Origin: Rhipidocladum racemiflorum | Lineage: Eukaryota > Streptophyta > Magnoliopsida > Poales > Poaceae | Direction of reading: 5' to 3' | DNA: 64,000 nt | NCBI GenBank assembly: GCA_036346355.1 | Contig: CM070584.1 | Span: 26,258,039 to 26,322,038 of the forward strand | Shown: piece by piece, positions 55,076-64,000 of the stretch | Position numbering within the stretch: position 1 is the stretch's first letter | How the letters are laid out: each line of letters begins with the position of its first letter | Made by a program: the position numbers and the translations under genes | Notes under the pieces: model-generated | What the model was told of the DNA's origin: nothing | Databases searched by the model: none | The model's input: the letters and a program-made list of their open reading frames with translations, nothing else

Positions 55076-56509
55076 TTATGCGTAGAAGCGACGGAGCTGT
55101 TCGGTGTTCCAAGTATTCGCCAAAATCTCGCCATCTTCACGTCTAAGTCGATAAGCACCCTGCCGGACCGTCTTCTCCACAATGTACGGACCTTCCCAAA
55201 TTGGAGAGAGCTTGTGCTCGCTTTTCTGGTTCCTCCTCAGGACCAGATCTCCTTCTGAAAAGGTTCTACTTCTGACATTGCGAGAGTGGTAACGCCGAAG
55301 TCCCTGGAGGTACTTAGCCGACTGGATGGCTGCAACGTTCCGAGCCTCCTCGAGTTGATCAAGCTCCACCATTCGGCTTCCCTCGGACTCGGCTTCGTCG
55401 CAGTTCCGAACCCTCGTGGATTCGAACCCTAGTTCGGTCGGTAGAACCGCCTCTGCACCATAGACCAGAAAAAAGGGTGTTTGGCCAGTTGCTCGGCTGG
55501 GAGTGGTTCTGAGTCCCCAGAGTACCGACGGTAACTCCTTCACCCATCGGGCAGCGTATGGTTTGAGGCGGTCGAAGATCCTGGCCTTGAGGCCTTGGAG
55601 GACCAGACCATTAGCCCGCTCGACCTGCCCATTGCTTCGTGGGTGAGCCACCGAGGCGAAGCAGATCTTGATCCCGACGCCTTCGCACCATTCTTGGAAT
55701 TCTTCACTCCTGAATTGGGTGCCGTTGTCCGTGATGATCCGGTTGGGCACTCCAAATCTGACCACGATATCCTGGAAGAACTCCTTGGCCTTAACCGCAG
55801 TGATAGTGGCGACTGGTTTGGCTTTGATCCACTTGGTGAACTTGTCAATAGCTATGAAGAGGTAGGCGAAACCACCTTGAGCCTTCTTGAGCGGGCCCAC
55901 TAAATCGAGCCCCCAGACTGCGAAGGGCCAAGAGATGGGGATAGTTTGCAGCTCCTGCGCCGGCAAGTGTGTCCGCCTTGCATAGAACTGGCAGCCTTCG
56001 CAGGTTCGAACGATCTCCTTGGCATCCGTTACTGCCGTTGGCCAAAAGAAGCCCTGTCGGTAGGCTTTCCCAACCAAGGCGCTTGACGCCGCGTGATGGC
56101 CACACATCCCCGAGTGGATTTCTTGGAGCAGCTCTCTTCCCACTTGTCCCGAAATGCACCGCCTGAGGACACCTGAGGCACTCTTCCGGAAGAGCTCATC
56201 GCCCACCACCACATAGGATTTGGCTTGTCGGGAGACGCGCTCTGCCCGAGTGGTCGCTTCTGGAAGTTTGTCCTTCAGGAGATAATCAAGGTACGGGGCA
56301 GTCCAGTTGGGATCGATGAGCAAGACTTCGGTCCCAGGATCCTTACTCAGCTCTTGTCGTTTTGTAACGGTTGGCTCGTAAAGATCCTGGGCGAAGATAC
56401 CACTCGGGATATCTGCCCGAGTGGCTCCCATTTTAGCCAACTCGTCGGCTGCCTCATTATTGCGGCGGAGGACATGAACCAGCTCCAGACCGTCAAACTT
56501 GCCTTCCAA
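55076..56509 (-). pseudogene. Tat-2 second RNase H end and integrase
   Basis: A 477-codon open stretch. It begins in the end of the Tat-type second RNase H (LVHVLRRNNEAADELAKMGA). The integrase zinc-binding domain (H-x-G...CEGCQFYA) and the rve core follow, with catalytic residues in WGLDLVGPLKK, ITDNGTQFRSEEF and NGQVERANGLVL. The C-terminal end is FSEGDLVLRRNQ, WEGPYIVEKTV and WNTEQLRRFYA. All three catalytic acids are present and the integrase part is unbroken, but it lacks the upstream frame it would be translated from. Confidence 0.92.
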
Positions 56510-57074
56510 TTCTCGGACTTCTTTGGCGGTATGCCGTCATAGTCACAGTCTCATACGACCAGTCCTTCAGACTTGGCTCACCACCAATCGGGAGTCGCCC
56601 GAACCGCCACCGCTTGATTCGAAAGTGATGTGGCGATGCGGAGCCCATGGATGAGAGCCTCGTACTCTGCGGCATTGTTCGAGGCCGGAAGTGAATCCAA
56701 GGACATACTTCAACTTTGTCGCCCTTAGGCGAGACAAGGAGAATTCCCGCCTGCTCCTCCAAGAATGAGAGATCAATCGAAGTGAATGGTACAATATTAT
56801 GTATCTTCTTCCGTGCGGTGGGCATGGGATTCGGTCCACTCGGCCGCGAAGTCGGCCAAAGCCTGGGACTTGATGGCGGTGCGTGGCTTGAACGAGACGT
56901 CGAAAGCTCCAAGCTCAACTGCCCACTTTGAAATTCTTCCAGTAGCTTCTCGATTGTGGAGGACCTCTCCCACGGGGAAAGAAGTCACTACTGAAATCGA
57001 ATGTCCTTGGAAATAATGCTTCAGCTTAGTAGCGAGATCAAAATGGCGTCTGCCAGCTTACGAATTTGAGGATA
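56510..57074 (-). pseudogene. Tat-2 RNase H region, frameshifted
   Basis: Between RT and integrase the frame changes at least twice. Recognisable pieces are VTSFPVGEVLHNREATGRISKW and FKPRTAIKSQALADFAAEW at 56988-56830 (end of the first RNase H and the tether), then degraded second RNase H. Confidence 0.8.
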
Positions 57075-58118
57075 TCACGTCTTGGATTCGCCCAGCACCT
57101 TGCTGACAAAATAAACCGGGCGTTGCACGCCGTAGCGGTGTCCAGACTCTTCCCGCTCCACAACTATCACGGTGCTGACTACATGAGTTGTGGCCGCTAT
57201 GTAGAGCAAGAGAGGTTCACCTGGCACCGGCGAGACTAAAATTGGAGGGGTGGAGAGGAACACCTTGAGCTCTTCGAAGGCTTGCTGTGCCTCCGCCGTC
57301 CATTCAAAGCGGTCCTGTTTCTTGAGGAGCTTGAAGAAAGGCATTCCCCGAGCTCCCAACCGGGAGATAAACCTGCCAAGGGCTACCATGCACCCAGTAA
57401 GCTTTTGGACTTCTTTTTGGCTGGCAGGCGGGGCCATCCTTATGATGGCCCCGATTTTCTCCGGGTTGGGCTCGATCCCGCGATGAGAGACAATGAACCC
57501 GAGTAGTTTCCCGGAGGAAACTTCGAAAACACACTTCTCAGGGTTTAGCCTCATCTGGAACGCCCTCAGACTTGTGAACGTCTCGGCTAGATCAGAGGTG
57601 AGGCTGTCTTCTGCCTTGGTTTTAACCACTATATCATCCACATAAGCTTCCACATTGCGTCCAAGCTGATGGTGAAAACACCGCTGTATCGCTAGCGATA
57701 AGTCGCGCCAAAGATTCTTCAGCCCAAATGGCATGGTGATGTAGCAATACGCTCCGAACGGGGTGATAAACGAGGTCTTCTCGCAATCCTCCTCTCGAAG
57801 CCGAATTTGATGATAGCCTGAGTAGGCGCCCGTAAAACTAAGTAGTTGGGATCCAGCAGTGGAGTCTACCACCTGATCAATATGGGAAAGACCAAAGGGA
57901 TCTTTCGGGCAAGCCTTGTTGAGGTCGGTGTAATCGACACACATGCGCCAGCTTTTATTCTTCTTCTGGACAAGTACAGGGTTTGCCAACCAGTCGGGAT
58001 GATACACTTCTTTGATGAAGCCTGCGGCTAGCAGCTTTGTAATCTCCTCCCTGATGGCTTGTCGGCGGTCTTGGGCGAATCGTCGCAGCCTTTGCTTGAC
58101 TGGCTTGACTCCGGGCAT
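57075..58118 (-). pseudogene. Tat-2 reverse transcriptase
   Basis: Ty3-type reverse transcriptase: KSWRMCVDYTDLNKACP, SFTGAYSGYHQIRL, KTSFITPFGAYCYI, MPFGLKN and the catalytic YVDDIVVK, then thumb (LNPEKCVFEVSSGKLLGF) and the start of RNase H (PLLLYIAATTHVVSTVIV). It is in the same frame as the gag-protease stretch, from which a TAG at 58182-58184 separates it. It ends at a TGA (57075-57077) where CGA is likely ancestral. Confidence 0.92.
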
Positions 58119-58181
58119 GTCCGACGGCTTCCAGGCGAAGACGTCTCTATTTGCCCGCAGGAAAGTGACGAGCGCGTCCTC

Positions 58182-60842
58182 CTATTTGTCCCCGAGCCCT
58201 GTCCCGATCAAGGCGGTTCGCGACGGATCGGACGGGTCGAGGAGGATTCTTTTGGTACCTTCTTCGGGGCCGATCTCGGGGTTCGCGCGGTGGGGACGCT
58301 GCCTTTTCCGGCTTCTCGAATCCGCTTCGCCGGATCCTCCTCGACCGCTCGCGCCTTCCAAGGACTCGGCCATCTCGCAGCCTTTCCTTGTCACAGAAAA
58401 GATCGCCTTCATGTCACCGCGTGAAGCGATGATACCACTCGGCCCCAGATCTTCAATGTCAAGTACATGTAGTGGGTATCGCCATGAACTTGGCGGCTGG
58501 TCTCCCCAAGATGGCATGATATGTGCGAAATCTGCCACCTCGGCCAAGGTTCTCTGTCTAATTCTCCTCGCGCCAAAAGTGACCGGCAGAGTGATTTGTC
58601 CGAGTGTTGTCGCTGAAGTTCCCGGTATGACACCGTGGAAAGGCGATGATCTGCGCTTTAGCTCCGACCGTGGAATCCCCATATCGTCAAGGGTTTTGAC
58701 AAAGAGGACATTGAGCCCGCTCCCACCGTCGATCAATACCCTCTTGAGCTTGATGCCGCGGACGACGGGCGCCAAGACAAGAGGATACCTGCCGGGGAAC
58801 GGGACATGATCTGGATGATCCAAGCGGTCGTAGGTTATCGCGACCTCGGACCAGCGTACATATTGGGGCGTCTCCGGCTGCACTGCGTAGATGTCCTGGG
58901 CGGTGAGCTTTTGCTTCCGCTTGGACTCATATGCAGCTGAGCCCCCGAATATGTAGTTGAGCTCGAGATCGGCTTCCTGATAGTCCTCCTCGGCTTCGGG
59001 GGGAGGTGGCTTGTTGGCGGCATGTCCACTCGGACCTTGTCCAGCCTGCTTCTTGCTCTCGCGGGCGAACCTCTTTAGGGTGAAGCAGTCCTTGGCGGCA
59101 TGCCTCCCCTTCGGATAGAAAGGGCAAAGTGAGTTCATAACCTTATCATATCCATCCTCCTTGAGGGCGCGAGGGTGAGTTGGTGCAGCGACTGCCACCA
59201 GCTCTTCACCCTTGCGCTTCTTTTCCTTCCGCCGGGGGGGTTCAGCCTGATCCTTCCCTTCATCACGCCGTTCCGCCAAAGCCTCGGAGGCTGAAGCGTA
59301 ACGGTCCGCTAGGGCGAACAGCTCCTGGACCGACGTTGGTGGCTTACGGGACATCTTCTTGATGAGATCGGGGTCGCTGACTCCCTTCTGGAAGGCGGCT
59401 ATCACAATCGCATCCGTGACATCCCGAACGGTGCTTTTTCTATGCATGAAGCGCTTGACGAACTCCCGGAGGGGTTCGTTCCTCCTTTGGTGTAGCTGAT
59501 ATAGGTCCCAAGGGGTGCCTGGGCGCTCGTAAGTGCCTTGGAAATTTGAAATGAACTGCTCACACAGATCTCCCCAGGAATCTATAGAGTTCGCTGGGAG
59601 TCCGGTGAGCCATGCTTGGGCCAGGGGCGAGAGGGTAACCGGTAAGTAGTTTGCCATTACTTTCTGATCCCCCCCGGCGGCCCTGACTGCCAGAGCATAT
59701 ACTTGTAGCCAAGCCTCCGGGTCCCTCTCACCGTCGAACCTAGTGATGCCTTTAGGATTAAATCCATCAGGCCAAACCACTCGGCGTAGGTGAGGGGTAA
59801 ACGTGCGAACCCCTTCAATGACCCCGCGACACCCTCCGGGTGGTGATCGACGCGGAGGGGATCGCGCTTGGCGTACTTCGCAATCTCGCGGAAGGATGCC
59901 GTAGCGTTCATATTCGTCAGCTTGACGGCGTTGTTCCTCCCTTTCTGGCCGCGGCGCTGGCGCCGAGGTCTCGAACGGAGGTCGCGGTTGATGCCGTGGT
60001 CGCAAGTCGCTCTCGCGAGGTAGAACATGATGTGTCTAGCGGGCTTCCCGACCTGGCCGCTGGCCGTCTGGTCCTCAGGACCACGCGGCCTCCTTTGCCG
60101 GCTGGTCGGTGCGGGCTCTTTGGATAGTCGCCGTCGTCACCATGGCCTTTACTTGGGCCATGATCGGGCAATCGATCACCCGCCTCAAAGATAGGGCCGT
60201 GGTATCCAGGAGTGTCTTGGAGGCGACGATATTCTGCTGTGGGGTACGAAAAACAGCCTGGTCCCCCATCTTGGCTTGCAGAATGTCTTCATTGACAGCC
60301 CGGGCGCGGTCCCGGAGAGTACGCGCCCGCGCGTCAGGTTCAGTTGCTCGGCCACCTTCCAAGTCGGCGGCGGCCGAGGTGTCGAGGCGCTGCTGCGAAT
60401 CCGCCCGCGAGCCCTCGATTACGCAGACTCTACGGAAATTCCAGCAGCTCTCTAGGCTTTCTTCTGACTCGGCCGCTGAGCTGGGTGAGCCTGAAGAAGA
60501 TAACTCCATGCGCTCGGAGGTGCCGAGTGGTTTGGCAGCGAGAACCCCCACCATTCGTACCTCGGCGTCCTCGAGTCCGACTCCCAGGCCGGAATGGGCC
60601 TTCGGATCCCCACTCGGCACTTTAGAGCACGAGACAGGGGGATCCTCCGATCGGCGCGGAAGTCGTGACGATGGCTCGCCGGAAACCTCACCGCGCTGCA
60701 GCACAGTTCCCTTAGAGAGGGAAAGGCTCCCGAGGTCGTTGGAGATGAAGGTCAGGCTTCCGAAACGAAAGACCTGACCCGGGAAGAAGACTGTGGAGGC
60801 TCCGCTCGTCGTAGCCATCAAGCTTGACGAAGATCTTGACAC
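58182..60842 (-). pseudogene. Tat-2 gag and protease
   Basis: One frame with a single internal stop at 60075-60077. The N-terminal 255 residues are Ser/Glu-rich and disordered. The Retrotrans_gag domain lies at about 59790-59440 (GFNPKGITRFDGERDPEAWL, LAQAWLTGLPANSI, FVKRFMHRKSTVRDV). A CPFYPKGRHAAKDC cysteine/histidine motif stands in for a zinc knuckle. The aspartic protease site is VLIDGGSGLNVLF at about 58725. The start ATG at 60842 lies a few bases from the primer-binding site. Confidence 0.9.
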
Positions 60843-60846
60843 AAGC

Positions 60847-60865
60847 CCCTACCTGGCGTGCCAAC
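60847..60865 (-). other. Primer-binding site of Tat-2
   Basis: Minus strand TTGGCACGCCAGGTAGGGG adjoins the 5' LTR. The primer tRNA is not assigned. Confidence 0.7.
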
Positions 60866-61447
60866 TGTCGACGATCGGTTTTGCCGGCAATAAGATTTGT
60901 GATTCTAGGGGATTTGTGCGGGATCTGAGCTTGATGGCAACACAGGATGCGAGGGCAATCTGTTTTTAGACAGGTTCGGGCTCTCTCGGAGGAGATAATA
61001 CCCTAGTCCTGTGTTCTTGGATATATGAGCGTCCTCTCTTTCTTGTTTCTCCCTCCTCTCCTTATATACTGGGGGAGGAATACATGATAGATGGGCGCCA
61101 CCGGGCCCTCAACATGGTGGCCACACCAACACGTACTTTCTCTTCGTCGGCTATAGCGCACTACGTCTTGGAGAGGTGGTTGTGCTTTCCCCGACCCGCG
61201 CCTGCCGCCCTGTCAGGTTCCAGCGCCTGCAGGCTCTGCGCATGTCAGGCCGCATGCTTCGCTTTTGGCGGGTTGTTTGGGCGTGGCGCGAAGCTTCGCC
61301 GAAGGATCGGGAGTTGTCTTGGGGAGCAAGTCGAAACCTCCTCCGGGCCCGTCGTGGCGCTTCTGAGCTTTGGGACCACGGCTTCGCCCGTCTAGCCCAG
61401 TCGGGTATAGGCCCCACTTGCGGGACCCCTATCTCGGACATTCCACA
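60866..61447 (-). repeat. 5' LTR of Tat-2
   Basis: 582 bp, TGTCGACG to TTCCACA on the + strand. In element sense the TATA box (TATATAAGG) is at 61068-61060. Confidence 0.93.
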
Positions 61448-61999
61448 ATACCCATTTTCAGGACAACACGTATCGGAATTTCCGATACACAGAATCGGAA
61501 CTTCCGAACAAAACAGAGAGTACTCTAACTGAGATCCAACAAACATCGGAACATCCGATACAAACTATCGGAATGTCCGACCCTAACAATGCACTACGGA
61601 CCGAAGCACAACCACACATCGGAATGTCTGAACTTCGAAACTTCCGACCTAACATCGGAACATCCGACTAGAAATTGACAACTACAACATTCCAATGAAT
61701 GGGAGACGACATGATCACTCTCAAGAGACTAAAGACCATTCATCTGAGCATATAGACCATCTCTAGACCAATTTCAACGCACCCCTCTTAATAGTACGGC
61801 AAACCTATGACTCAACAAATTAAAATTACATCCGCAGTTGCCATTTTTCTTACTCAATGACGTTTGAGGATGCCCGATGATCATAGATGATCTCTATTTA
61901 AAACGTTCACCTGTTCATAAACTAGTTGAACATGTTAGATTCTTTAATCGTTTGTCATTAATCAACTAAAACAATATTAGGGGGCTAGATGCACTTTCA
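61448..61999 (-). repeat. 5' LTR of the SIRE element, part 2
   Basis: Continues 46997-48047 after the Tat-2 insertion and matches 38058-38605. It ends GATGCACTTTCA and is followed by the duplication ctagt. Confidence 0.93.
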
Positions 62000-62004
62000 C
62001 TAGT

Positions 62005-62630
62005 TGAGCTCCTAGGGTTAATATAAGCTCAAAAGTTTTAGTTAGCAGGAAAAGTTCGATCCGAAAACCCTAATTGACTTTTGTCGGATTTACTCGATTG
62101 AAAGTCATTCTCTTGAATCTTGGAGTTTCCTTTGGAAACCCTAGCTCCATAAGTCAAGAAAGCGACTCTTGAGGACATCCGATGCCACTAAAGTTCGATT
62201 CTCACAAAAAGAATCGAGTTTGAACTCAATTGGGTTGAAAATTGAAATTTTGTATTAACTAGGATTTTCGTGTTTGAAAAGTGGGAAACTCGGTCAAATG
62301 GTCTCGAAACATGGCAAGACCAGAGTGAATGGGTCCCTAGCGTCACTAGGCACCTAACCATGTGATTATCTCAAAGTTTTGAACTTGTTTGCGCAAAAGG
62401 CCCATTTTCAAAACCCTAATTTCGTTGGAGAGCCGGCATTACAGACGTTATAGGCCCAATACTGCTGATCGAGCGGTAGTACCGTGAGTACAATGCCGGT
62501 AGCTATTTTTCAGAGAGCATCCCTTTGATCTTGAGAAAATCTAGCACTACTGGGGTTAATGGCTGGTAGTACCGCGTGAGCGGTAGTACCGCTTGCAGAA
62601 CGTCGGTAGTTATTTTCGAGAGAACGCCCG
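62005..62630 (+). repeat. Gypsy-type LTR fragment, right part
   Basis: Continuation of 36232-37005 beyond the SIRE insertion. Near its end GCGGTAGTACCGC palindromes recur (62475, 62565, 62580), so part of it may belong to another LTR. It is cut at 62631 by the third Tat LTR. No gene. Confidence 0.45.
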
Positions 62631-63099
62631 TGTCGACGTTTGTTGTCGGTAATAACCTATATGGGGCTATGCGCTGGATCCAAACTCGATGGTAACACAA
62701 GACAAGGGATTAGATAGATTCAAGCCCTCGATGGTGGAGGTAATACCCTAATCCTGTGTTCTGGGATTATGAGATGTATGTGTCTCACGTATTGTGTGTC
62801 TAGGGACCCCCGCCCCCTTATAAATGGAGGGGTGGAGAGTACGAGTTGGTTACAAGGGGGGAATCCCCATTAATTACGGAATAAGTTTTATCTCTAACCC
62901 TTCCCGCAACAATGCTAGCTTTTGGGATTACAATTATATCTTGCCTAACAATAGTTAGTTACCATCTTTGTCCTTTCTTGTAGGGTACGATGGTGAGAGT
63001 TCGAGTAATACTCTATCTCTTACGGTCATCCCAGGATGCCCCCTCTTTGTGGGTCCTTGTGGCCTGTCGTGTGAATAACCGGGGTCTGTATACTCCACA
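62631..63099 (-). repeat. 3' LTR of a third Tat-type element (Tat-3)
   Basis: 469 bp from TGTCGACGTTTG to ATACTCCACA, homologous to the Tat-2 LTRs (shared start, GATGGTAACACA-like block, TAATACCCTAATCCTGTGTTC). It is followed by a GTAGCCCCCGAGTGC purine-tract complement at 63100-63113, so the element lies on the minus strand with its body to the right. Confidence 0.82.
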
Positions 63100-63725
63100 G
63101 TAGCCCCCGAGTGCTTTATAATTGAGTTGCCATCTCTCAGGTTTCCGTCAGCCGAGTCCTGTTTCATTCCGAGTGCTCCCAGTCTTTTGGCACAGCTTCC
63201 CGACTGGTCTTCCTTGATGCCGAGTGCTTAGTTGCAGGCAGGGAAATTGTAAAGTACTTGATAAAGCTCCATCAGTCGAAAATGCCAAGTGATACTCAAT
63301 GTAGTCATTAGGATACTTGGTGATCTGCCCATCCTGGAGCACACCAAAATTTGAATAAATCTTGGCCGAGTGGTACTTGTATCCAACTGCCATGATGCAT
63401 AGCAGATTACCCATCATGGGGCAATACCCTCGGAGATGATTACTCAAAATCAATTCATGACATCCGGCTCCGTCTTGCGGTAACCAGCGATTGGCTCGAC
63501 ATTGGGTATATCACAAGTGATACACAATATGATTACTGGGATTCTGGTGATCAGCCCATCTCGGGGCGCACCGTAGCTATATCCATTAGGATACCGGAGA
63601 TCAGCCCGACTTGGGGCGCACCGTAGCTATATCCATTAGGACACCGGAGATCAGCCCGACTTGGGGCGCACCATAGTTATATCCATTAGGACATTGGAGA
63701 TCAGCCCGACTTGTCTAGCCCCCGA
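63100..63725 (-). mobile_element. 3' internal region of Tat-3
   Basis: Purine tract, then noncoding sequence with repeated CCGAGTG(C/G)T words, then a 50-bp tandem array. The coding part lies beyond the window or is cut by the next insertion. Confidence 0.65.
63551..63712. repeat. 50-bp tandem array in Tat-3
   Basis: TCAGCCC recurs at 63551, 63601, 63651 and 63701, an exact 50-bp period. The unit includes CTTGGGGCGCACC(G/A)TAG. Confidence 0.9.
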
Positions 63726-64000
63726 TGTAGGGTCGAGGATGCGCCTAGAGGGGGGTGAATAGGCGTTTTAAAAATTCTTCTCACTAATCGAGGATCGCCT
63801 CTAATTACCCCTATATCAAAACCTACACAAAGATTATGCGCAAGCGGAAGATTAAGGTTTTGACAATTAAAGCCTAAATCAACTAGGCTTACTAGTGCAC
63901 TAACTAAATTATGTCTCTAAGCTAGAATTGCTAGGTTGATCAAGCAAGCTACACTATGCAATTCTAATCACAATCAAGCAATCAATAATATTGCAATAAA
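63726..64000 (-). repeat. Start of another SIRE-like LTR, runs off the window
   Basis: GCGCCTAGAGGGGGGTGAAT matches the start of the SIRE LTRs at 37006 and 46997 (GCCTAGAGGGGAGGGG). Its exact first base is uncertain (between 63726 and 63740). Confidence 0.6.

Larger units (their letters stand above)
48048..61447 (-). mobile_element. Tat-lineage Ty3/gypsy LTR retrotransposon (Tat-2)
   Basis: Minus-strand element with LTRs 48048-48623 and 60866-61447, both TGTCGACG...TTCCACA. Flanking pentamers gtacc (48043-48047) and atacc (61448-61452) differ at one base; removing the element restores the SIRE LTR reading as judged against 38040-38070. Order in element sense: 5' LTR (right), primer-binding site, gag, protease, RT, RNase H, integrase, antisense gene block, 93-bp tandem array, 3' LTR (left). 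Its LTRs are nearly identical except in one short region, so the insertion is recent, yet gag-pol already has stops. Confidence 0.93.
37006..61999 (-). mobile_element. SIRE/Maximus-type Ty1/copia element with envelope-like ORF, interrupted by Tat-2
   Basis: Minus-strand element with direct LTRs 37006-38605 and 46997-48047 plus 61448-61999, flanked by the exact duplication ctagt (37001-37005, 62000-62004). In element sense: 5' LTR starting TGAAAGTGCATCTAG, primer-binding site (initiator Met tRNA), gag, protease, integrase, RT, RNase H, envelope-like ORF, purine tract, 3' LTR. The TGAAAGTGCATCTAG start and a third ORF after RNase H are hallmarks of SIRE. Without Tat-2 the element is about 11.6 kb. 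The LTRs differ by a few percent by eye. Pol has several frameshifts. Confidence 0.93.

Overview
The window is nuclear DNA of a flowering plant, almost certainly a grass. Reasons: a GC-rich first exon in a ten-exon plastid-targeted tryptophan-pathway gene, plant-type LTR retrotransposons of the Tat, Tekay/Del and SIRE/Maximus lineages, CACTA and hAT DNA transposons, and a LINE relic. I recognise one complete host gene, indole-3-glycerol phosphate synthase (IGPS), coding exons between 27829 and 32775 on the + strand. Almost everything else is mobile DNA in two stacks of nested insertions on either side of it.

Left stack (1-25370). A CACTA transposase gene (minus strand, 22615-24305) was cut by a Tekay-like Ty3/gypsy element (minus strand, 5' LTR 19510-22614, gag/protease 15941-17484). 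Its leader took a solo LTR (17954-19403). Its protease region was cut by a Ty1/copia element whose 3' LTR is 14074-15934 and whose body runs off the left edge. That copia 3' region was then cut by a 12.3-kb Tat-lineage Ty3/gypsy element (1684-14011, exact target duplication gatgt).

Middle (25371-36231). IGPS sits between two non-autonomous hAT elements, each with an exact 8-bp target duplication (25518-27209 upstream, 33074-34913 downstream). A LINE 3' end (about 35391-36231) follows, itself hit by a 157-bp hAT-type MITE with exact 8-bp duplication (35725-35881).

Right stack (36232-64000). A Tekay-type LTR fragment (36232-37005, resuming at 62005) holds a SIRE/Maximus copia element on the minus strand (37006-61999, duplication ctagt) with gag, pol and an envelope-like ORF. 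A second Tat-lineage element (48048-61447, minus strand) sits in the SIRE 5' LTR, and a solo LTR related to the left-hand copia family (49067-50203, duplication cttat) sits in a 93-bp tandem array inside that Tat element. The window closes with the LTR and minisatellite of a third Tat-type element and the start of another SIRE-like LTR.

Most notable: both larger Tat elements carry, antisense to gag-pol, the same ordered gene module. It has a long ORF resembling the 'putative gypsy type transposon' family, a coiled-coil part, and a separate small acidic ORF of 121-122 residues sharing a P-x-LW-x-V motif near its C-terminus. In the second element the coiled-coil part reads across two GT-AG introns without losing frame. 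The SIRE element carries dense TCGGA-NNN-TCCGA palindromes both in its LTR upstream of the TATA box and just upstream of the envelope-like ORF. All retroelement coding regions carry stops or frameshifts. Functions are read from motifs by eye; no database search was run.
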